The translations under genes and the position numbers were made by a program. Below, in pieces: positions 7,029-11,023 of a stretch of 11,023 nt of DNA (position 1 is the stretch's first letter; each line of letters begins with the position of its first letter). This DNA comes from Opitutales bacterium (lineage in GTDB: Bacteria; Verrucomicrobiota; Verrucomicrobiia; Opitutales; Oceanipulchritudinaceae), in the NCBI GenBank assembly GCA_007123395.1, contig SKLD01000072.1, positions 1 to 11,023 on the forward strand, in the 5' to 3' direction. The notes beneath the pieces were generated by a model. The model made no database searches. It worked only from the letters and a program-made list of their open reading frames with translations, and was not told the origin of the DNA.

Positions 7029-9098
7029 GGACCGCCTCCGCTGTCGGACGGTCACGAAGCACCGCCCGCCGTCATCGAGCGGATCGACGAGCTTCGGCGC
7101 GAGATCGCCCGGCACGACGATCTCTACTTCCGCCTCGCCGAGCCGGAGATCACCGACGCCGAATATGATGCGCTGAAGGCCGAACTGCGGCGGCTCGAAG
7201 CGGCGTGGCCCGACATCGTGACGGATGCCCCGCCTGTGGCGGAAATCGGCGACGACCGTACGGGGTTTTTCCCGACCCACCGGCACGCCGCCCCGATGCT
7301 CAGCCTCGACAAGGTGACGACCGGGGCCGAGCTTGCGGCCTTTGACCGGCGCGTGCGGCGGGCGCTTGGACGCGATGCCGTCGATTACTGGGTGGAGCCG
7401 AAGTTCGACGGAATTGCCGTCAGCCTGACCTTCGAAGAAGGGCGTTTCACCCGCGCGGCGACCCGGGGTAACGGTGAGGAGGGCGACGACATCACGGCGA
7501 ATGTCCGGGCGCTCGAAGTCGTGCCGCATAAACTGCGGCGCGGAACGGCGGACGGTCGTCCGGTGCCGGTTCCGGACTTTATCGAGATCCGCGGCGAGCT
7601 ATTCGTCTCGTTCAAAGAATTCGACCACCTGAATGCGGCCCGCGCGGCGGAGGGAGAGCGTCCCTTCGCCAATCCGCGCAACCTCGCTGCAGGAACGATG
7701 AAGCTACGCGATCCCGCGGATGTCGCCGTGCGGCGCGTCGAGTTGGTCTGCTTCGGCTGGGGTGGATTTGTGCCGGAGGCGGCGCGGCCCTCGGATCTGC
7801 AAGGCTTCCACGAGTGGTTGGCGGCATGGGGGCTGCCGGTGGTGGAGGCACCGGAAGCTGTCCAAGGAGTGGAAGCTGCGAAAGCGGCAATCCGGCGGAT
7901 CGGTGAGTCGCGCGAAGCGCTCCCCTTTCCCATCGACGGGGCGGTCGTCAAGGTCGCCGCTGTCGAGGACGCCGATGCGCTCGGATGGAGTACCTCCGCT
8001 CCCCGCTGGGCGATTGCATGGAAATTCGCACCCCCGCGTGCAGCCACGCTGCTGCGCGGTGTCACTTTCCAAGTGGGACGCACGGGGGCGGTCACTCCGG
8101 TGGCCGAGCTGGAGCCCGTCGCTTTCGAAGGGGCGACTGTCTCGCGGGCGAGTCTGCACAACGCCGACGAGATCGCGCGGCTCGATCTGCGCATCGGCGA
8201 CACAGTTTACGTAGAGAAGGCGGGCGACATCATTCCGGTGATCGCCGGTGTGGATCTCACCGCGAGACCGGACGGGAGCGAGCCGTTTGCCTTTCCGGAG
8301 GCGTGCCCGTCCTGCGGGTACCCGCTCTCCCGCGCGCCGGGACACGCCGTGCATTACTGCGAAAACCGGCAATGCCCGGACCGACTTGCACGGCGCATTG
8401 AGCACTTCGCTTCCTCCGGTGCCCTGAGTATCCGCGGCATCGGTCCGCGCACCGCTGAGGCGCTCGTGCGGGAGGCCGGGGTAGCCTCCGTCGCAGACCT
8501 CTATCGGCTCGACGCCGAAGCGCTTGTCGGCGTGCCGGGGATCGGCGAGCGCACTGCCGCCGACCTGCTCGCCGCTATCGACGCCAGCCGTGCAGCGCGT
8601 TGGGATAGGGTGGTTTACGGCCTCGGACTGCCCGGCATCGGGGCGCGGAGGGCGCAGTCGCTCGCAGCCGTGGCTGGTGATATCGATGCTTTGCTCACGG
8701 TCGATGCGCCGTTGTTGACGGGTGCCGTTGATGAAGGCGGCGCGGGTTTCAGTGCCGCCCTTGCTCGGCAGTTGCTCGACGAATTGGAGCGTCCGGAAAC
8801 GCGACGACTCCTCCTCACGCTCAAAGATGCCGGCGTCGGAGCGGTCGCCCAGCCTCCGCGCGACGGACCGCTTGCGGGTGAGGTCGTCGTCGTCACCGGG
8901 AGGCTGGCCGGTTGGACGCGCGCCGAGGTGCTCGCGCTTCTCGTGAACGCCGGGGCCGAGGTGCGCACCCGCGTCACCCGCGAGACTACCCTGCTCGTCG
9001 CCGGTGAACGGCCCGGATCGAATCTCGACCGCGCCCGCTCGCTTGGGGTGCCTGTCATCGACGGCGCGGAACTGCGGCGTTTGCTCGTTGCGGAGTGA
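6921..9098 (+). CDS. ligA: NAD-dependent DNA ligase with an N-terminal signal-peptide-like extension
   Basis: A 725-residue NAD+-dependent ligase that seals 3'-OH/5'-phosphate nicks, against about 670 residues for typical LigA. Domains in order from M1: the extension (1-50); the NAD-binding Ia domain (51-110; HDDLYFRLAEPEITDAEYD); the adenylation domain with nucleophile K161 in KFDG, then GELF, IDGAVVKV and WAIAWKF; the OB fold (GRTGAVTPVAELEPV, SRASLHNADEI); a four-cysteine zinc finger (C462, C465, C480, C485); helix-hairpin-helix repeats (about 495-600; GIGPRTAEAL, PGIGERTAADLL); and a C-terminal BRCT domain (about 648-725; VVVTGRL, VAGERPGSNLDRA). All catalytic motifs are intact. ATG at 6921 or 6924 starts the frame. 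The in-phase stop upstream is at 6864-6866, and no ATG or GTG occurs between the hydrophobic segment and the ligase core, so the extension is probably translated. There is no clear Shine-Dalgarno. The gene is divergent from thiD and convergent with the RAYT, 20 bp away. Confidence 0.94.
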   Translation: MMFAPPDFFRRLPPCCRLPSLLLILLATFAVHNVAAGPPPLSDGHEAPPAVIERIDELRREIARHDDLYFRLAEPEITDAEYDALKAELRRLEAAWPDIVTDAPPVAEIGDDRTGFFPTHRHAAPMLSLDKVTTGAELAAFDRRVRRALGRDAVDYWVEPKFDGIAVSLTFEEGRFTRAATRGNGEEGDDITANVRALEVVPHKLRRGTADGRPVPVPDFIEIRGELFVSFKEFDHLNAARAAEGERPFANPRNLAAGTMKLRDPADVAVRRVELVCFGWGGFVPEAARPSDLQGFHEWLAAWGLPVVEAPEAVQGVEAAKAAIRRIGESREALPFPIDGAVVKVAAVEDADALGWSTSAPRWAIAWKFAPPRAATLLRGVTFQVGRTGAVTPVAELEPVAFEGATVSRASLHNADEIARLDLRIGDTVYVEKAGDIIPVIAGVDLTARPDGSEPFAFPEACPSCGYPLSRAPGHAVHYCENRQCPDRLARRIEHFASSGALSIRGIGPRTAEALVREAGVASVADLYRLDAEALVGVPGIGERTAADLLAAIDASRAARWDRVVYGLGLPGIGARRAQSLAAVAGDIDALLTVDAPLLTGAVDEGGAGFSAALARQLLDELERPETRRLLLTLKDAGVGAVAQPPRDGPLAGEVVVVTGRLAGWTRAEVLALLVNAGAEVRTRVTRETTLLVAGERPGSNLDRARSLGVPVIDGAELRRLLVAE

Positions 9099-9118
9099 TG
9101 TCTTTCCGTGCCTTGGCC

Positions 9119-10135
9119 TTATGCCTCGCCGTCTTCCGTTGCTTCCGGCATGCCAAGCCCTCCGGAAGCCAGCCGCCGGTGCGCGACCGCAATGTCCTCG
9201 CCGTCGATCACTTCCACTGGAACGGGCTGGGGCGGCTTTCGCAGGCGGGTCAAGGCGGCACCACCCTCTCCTGAGCGCATCCACTCGACCGTCCCCATGG
9301 CACGGCCCCGGGTCATGAACCGCGCGCGGAGTTGCAGCAGTTCATGCGGGGCCAGTTCGCCTCCGCGCCGCACCGCTTCCAGCCAAGCGCCCCGGTCCAC
9401 GCTGCCTCGGTCGCGCTTCTCCGCCGCTCCCCGCCCAAACATCAGCAAACGGTAGGCGGCAAAGGCTTTGTCCTCCGACTCCTCCGACGGAAAACACGCA
9501 GCCAGCGCGGCGCGGAGATCCGTTTGGCCCGCCAGCGCCGCCGCATAGCCGCTCCAACGATAATCTTCCGGCAGGTCCGCAAGCCCCGCGCGCACCGGGT
9601 TCAAGTCGATATACGCCGCCACCAGAGCCACAAGCCATGGCATGTCCTGCACCAGCACGCTCCCGTAGCATTCCGCCCAGAGCGTTCCCACCGTGTCGTG
9701 CGTCCGGTTGTACCATTTCGTGTAGCGTTGCCGCAGCGTGCGCATGAACTCCGGCACGCTGCCCATCCGGGCGCGCAGTCGTTCCCGCAACCGGTCCGCC
9801 GTCGACGGTGGATCGTGGGCCAGTGCATGCGCCAGCCCGCTTGCGTCCAGCGCGCACCACTGTGCCTTCGACTCTCCGTAAAGTGCGCGGAACCGCCGCA
9901 CCAGCTCCGCGTCGTCGCACGCCCTCGCCGCCGGATCGACCCGCGCGAGAATGTGGAAGTGGTTCCCCAGCACACAGTAAGTGATCAACTCTACCCCGCT
10001 GAACGCTGCCGCCCGGTGCAGTGCCCGCACCCAGACGTCCCGCTCCGCTTCGCCCAGAAGCCGCCGCTTATGCACGATACGCCCAAACAAGTGATAAACA
10101 CCTATTTTTTCTGATAGTATTCTTATCTCGCTCAT
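9119..10135 (-). CDS. REP-associated tyrosine transposase (RAYT, Y1_Tnp/HUH superfamily), complete
   Basis: A 338-residue protein. RAYTs are single-copy or low-copy relatives of the IS200/IS605 Y1 transposases. They nick single-stranded DNA at REP palindromes and are usually not autonomous insertion sequences. The HUH metal site is H59-F-H61 in LGNHFHIL. The likely nucleophile is Y138 in RQRYTKWYN, with Y142 as the alternative. The family hallmarks GTLWAECYGS and YIDLNPVRAGL...PEDYRWSGY follow. Residues from about 222 to the end form an extension shared with the copy at 1-330. I chose ATG 10135 because the next upstream codons are non-conserved and A+T-rich; the longer frame reaching 10345 reads like low-complexity shadow and would overlap rarA. 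No Shine-Dalgarno precedes the ATG, but a good promoter lies 25 bp upstream. The first ~16 codons are unusually A+T-rich. The 3' end faces ligA across 20 bp, and no REP-like hairpin or insertion-sequence end was seen at its borders. Confidence 0.9.
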   Translation of the reverse strand: MSEIRILSEKIGVYHLFGRIVHKRRLLGEAERDVWVRALHRAAAFSGVELITYCVLGNHFHILARVDPAARACDDAELVRRFRALYGESKAQWCALDASGLAHALAHDPPSTADRLRERLRARMGSVPEFMRTLRQRYTKWYNRTHDTVGTLWAECYGSVLVQDMPWLVALVAAYIDLNPVRAGLADLPEDYRWSGYAAALAGQTDLRAALAACFPSEESEDKAFAAYRLLMFGRGAAEKRDRGSVDRGAWLEAVRRGGELAPHELLQLRARFMTRGRAMGTVEWMRSGEGGAALTRLRKPPQPVPVEVIDGEDIAVAHRRLASGGLGMPEATEDGEA

Positions 10136-10170
10136 AACATTTTTTAGATCTTTAAGATAAATATAGTTTT
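10091..10170. other. A+T-rich island at the RAYT/rarA divergent junction
   Basis: Counting this 80-base stretch gives 19 G or C bases (24%), in a window that is otherwise strongly G+C-rich. It covers the first ~15 codons of the RAYT gene, its leader and both -10 candidates, and ends abruptly at a G-run (10171 onward). It probably marks easily melted promoter DNA or a site for A+T-preferring proteins. It could also be a trace of foreign DNA brought in with the transposase. Confidence 0.6.
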
Positions 10171-10189
10171 GGGGCGGGGCGTGGGTCAA
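10160..10189 (-). promoter_or_regulatory. Predicted sigma70-type promoter of the RAYT gene
   Basis: On the minus strand TTGACC (plus 10184-10189) is followed after an 18-base spacer by TATATT (plus 10160-10165). Each hexamer matches 5 of 6 consensus bases. Transcription would begin near 10153, leaving an untranslated leader of about 18 bases before the ATG at 10135, with no Shine-Dalgarno in it. The spacer is C-rich on this strand, the opposite of the A+T-rich DNA downstream. The promoter was read by eye only. Confidence 0.5.
10162..10167 (+). promoter_or_regulatory. Possible -10 element for rarA, overlapping the RAYT -10
   Basis: TATAGT on the plus strand matches 5 of 6 bases of the -10 consensus and shares four bases with the minus-strand -10 of the RAYT gene. 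The -35 region is only a T-run (10140-10145), so strength is uncertain. It would start transcripts near 10174, about 65 bases before the rarA ATG. Overlapping -10 elements on opposite strands are a known cause of divergent transcription. Confidence 0.3.
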
Positions 10190-10238
10190 GGCGGATTTTG
10201 GTGGCGCAGGCGGGGCGGGGGACCATTTTGTGGGAGAG

Positions 10239-11023
10239 ATGGGGAGCGACGGACAGGAGGAGCTTTTCGCCGGCGGGCGGGAGGCTTCGGCGGGGGCTTC
10301 TGCCGGGGAGCGGCGCGGGGCGCACCGTCCGCTGGCGGAGCGCATGCGTCCGCGTAGTCTGGCGGAGGGGGCGGGGCAGGAGCGTGTGCTGGGGGAGGGG
10401 TGTCTGCTGCCGCGGCTGATCGCGACGGACTCGTTCGGAAGTCTGCTGTTTTACGGGCCGCCGGGCTGCGGAAAGACGACGCTTGCGGAGGTGATCGCGC
10501 GGGAGACGAAGAGCCGGTGCGTGCGGGTGAACGCGGTGCTGTCGAATGTGGCAGAGTTGCGCGAGCACCTGCGCTGGGCGCGGTCGCGTCCGGAGGACCG
10601 CACGCTGCTGTTTATTGACGAGATCCACCGCTTCAACCGGGCACAGCAGGATCTGCTGCTGCCGGACGTGGAGGCGGGGAACGTGCGCCTGATCGGAGCG
10701 ACGACGCACAATCCGGGGTTTTACGTGATTCCGCCGCTGCTGAGCCGCAGCCATTTGTTCCGGCTCGAGCCCTTGTCGCCGCAGGCCGTAGCGGGGATAC
10801 TGCGCCGCGCGCTGGAGGACGGAGATCGCGGGCTCGGCGCTCGGTGTATGAAGGCGACTGCGGCGTTCTTCGAGGGGCTTTCGCGAATGTGCGATGGTGA
10901 TTTGCGCCGGGCTTTGAACGCCCTTGAGACGATCGCGCTGGGCGAGGCGACGGGTGCGGAACTGGACACGCCGGTGTTGGAGGGCTTTGCGCGCGAGCGT
11001 CAGATCCGCTACGACGCAAACGA
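10239..11023 (+). CDS. rarA: Replication-associated recombination protein RarA (MgsA/WRNIP1-type AAA+ ATPase), 3' end beyond window
   Basis: The first 261 residues of a protein normally about 440 long. RarA is a clamp-loader-like AAA+ ATPase acting at stalled replication forks and single-strand gaps. After a Gly/Ala-rich lead of about 28 residues comes the family signature PLAERMRPRSL...GQERVLG. Walker A is GPPGCGKTT (G73-T81, K79), Walker B is LLFIDEIH (D127, E128), and sensor 1 is IGATTHNP (N158). LLSRSHLFRLEPLS and the sensor-2 region GDLRRALNALE follow. Small departures from the common form are C77 in place of Thr in Walker A and H157 where ATTENP is usual. ATG 10239 has GGAG only two bases upstream. 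An in-frame GTG at 10230 with GGGGG about eight bases before it is an alternative start adding three residues. The gene is divergent from the RAYT, with 103 bp between starts. The identification is secure; the C-terminus is unseen. Confidence 0.9.
   Translation, partial: MGSDGQEELFAGGREASAGASAGERRGAHRPLAERMRPRSLAEGAGQERVLGEGCLLPRLIATDSFGSLLFYGPPGCGKTTLAEVIARETKSRCVRVNAVLSNVAELREHLRWARSRPEDRTLLFIDEIHRFNRAQQDLLLPDVEAGNVRLIGATTHNPGFYVIPPLLSRSHLFRLEPLSPQAVAGILRRALEDGDRGLGARCMKATAAFFEGLSRMCDGDLRRALNALETIALGEATGAELDTPVLEGFARERQIRYDAN

Noticed and set aside
9099..9118. Insertion-sequence end or terminator between ligA and the RAYT
   Set aside because: The 20 bases contain no inverted repeat, T-tract or target-site duplication that I can see.
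7704..9284. 526-residue minus-strand open frame antisense to ligA
   Set aside because: It lies opposite intact, motif-complete ligA. The product is an Arg/Gly/Pro-rich string with no recognisable motif, and such mirror frames are common in G+C-rich genes.
10136..10345. Upstream N-terminal extension of the RAYT frame to an ATG at 10345
   Set aside because: The added residues are Pro/Ala/Ser-rich, overlap the start of rarA and cross the predicted promoter. The conserved protein begins at 10135.

Overview
The window is G+C-rich (roughly two thirds by eye) bacterial chromosomal DNA with tightly packed genes. Nothing in it is a taxonomic marker. Three traits would suit Verrucomicrobiota (Opitutae-like) or a relative: REP-associated tyrosine transposases with a long C-terminal extension, weak or absent Shine-Dalgarno signals at several genes, and the style of the aminotransferase, LigA and RarA proteins. 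This placement is a moderate-confidence inference.

Layout, left to right. (1) The 3' end of a RAYT/Y1 transposase gene, + strand, cut by the window start. (2) A class V PLP aminotransferase (536-1618, +). (3) topB, DNA topoisomerase III (1715-4258, +). (4) Converging on topB, a two-gene minus-strand unit: thiD (5931-6728), then a ComEC/Rec2-type membrane protein gene (4277-5959) whose GTG start lies inside thiD. A nested inverted repeat covers the topB/comEC junction. (5) ligA (6921-9098, +), divergent from thiD, encoding an NAD-dependent DNA ligase with a signal-peptide-like N-terminus. (6) Converging on ligA after a 20 bp gap, a complete RAYT transposase gene (9119-10135, -), a diverged paralogue of the gene at the left edge and in the opposite orientation. 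(7) Divergent from it across a strikingly A+T-rich promoter island, rarA (10239 onward, +), cut by the right edge.

Most genes handle DNA: topoisomerase III resolves linked strands, ComEC-family channels import single-stranded DNA, LigA seals nicks, RarA acts at stalled forks, and the RAYTs are single-strand HUH nucleases. ThiD (thiamine) and the aminotransferase are metabolic genes beside them. No tRNA, rRNA, CRISPR array, known insertion-sequence terminus or riboswitch was recognised. No gene-free stretch exceeds about 210 bases. The points most worth a second look are the exported-looking ligase, the Shine-Dalgarno-led reading frame overlapping the thiD start, the A+T-rich divergent promoter between the RAYT and rarA, and the nested hairpin between topB and comEC.
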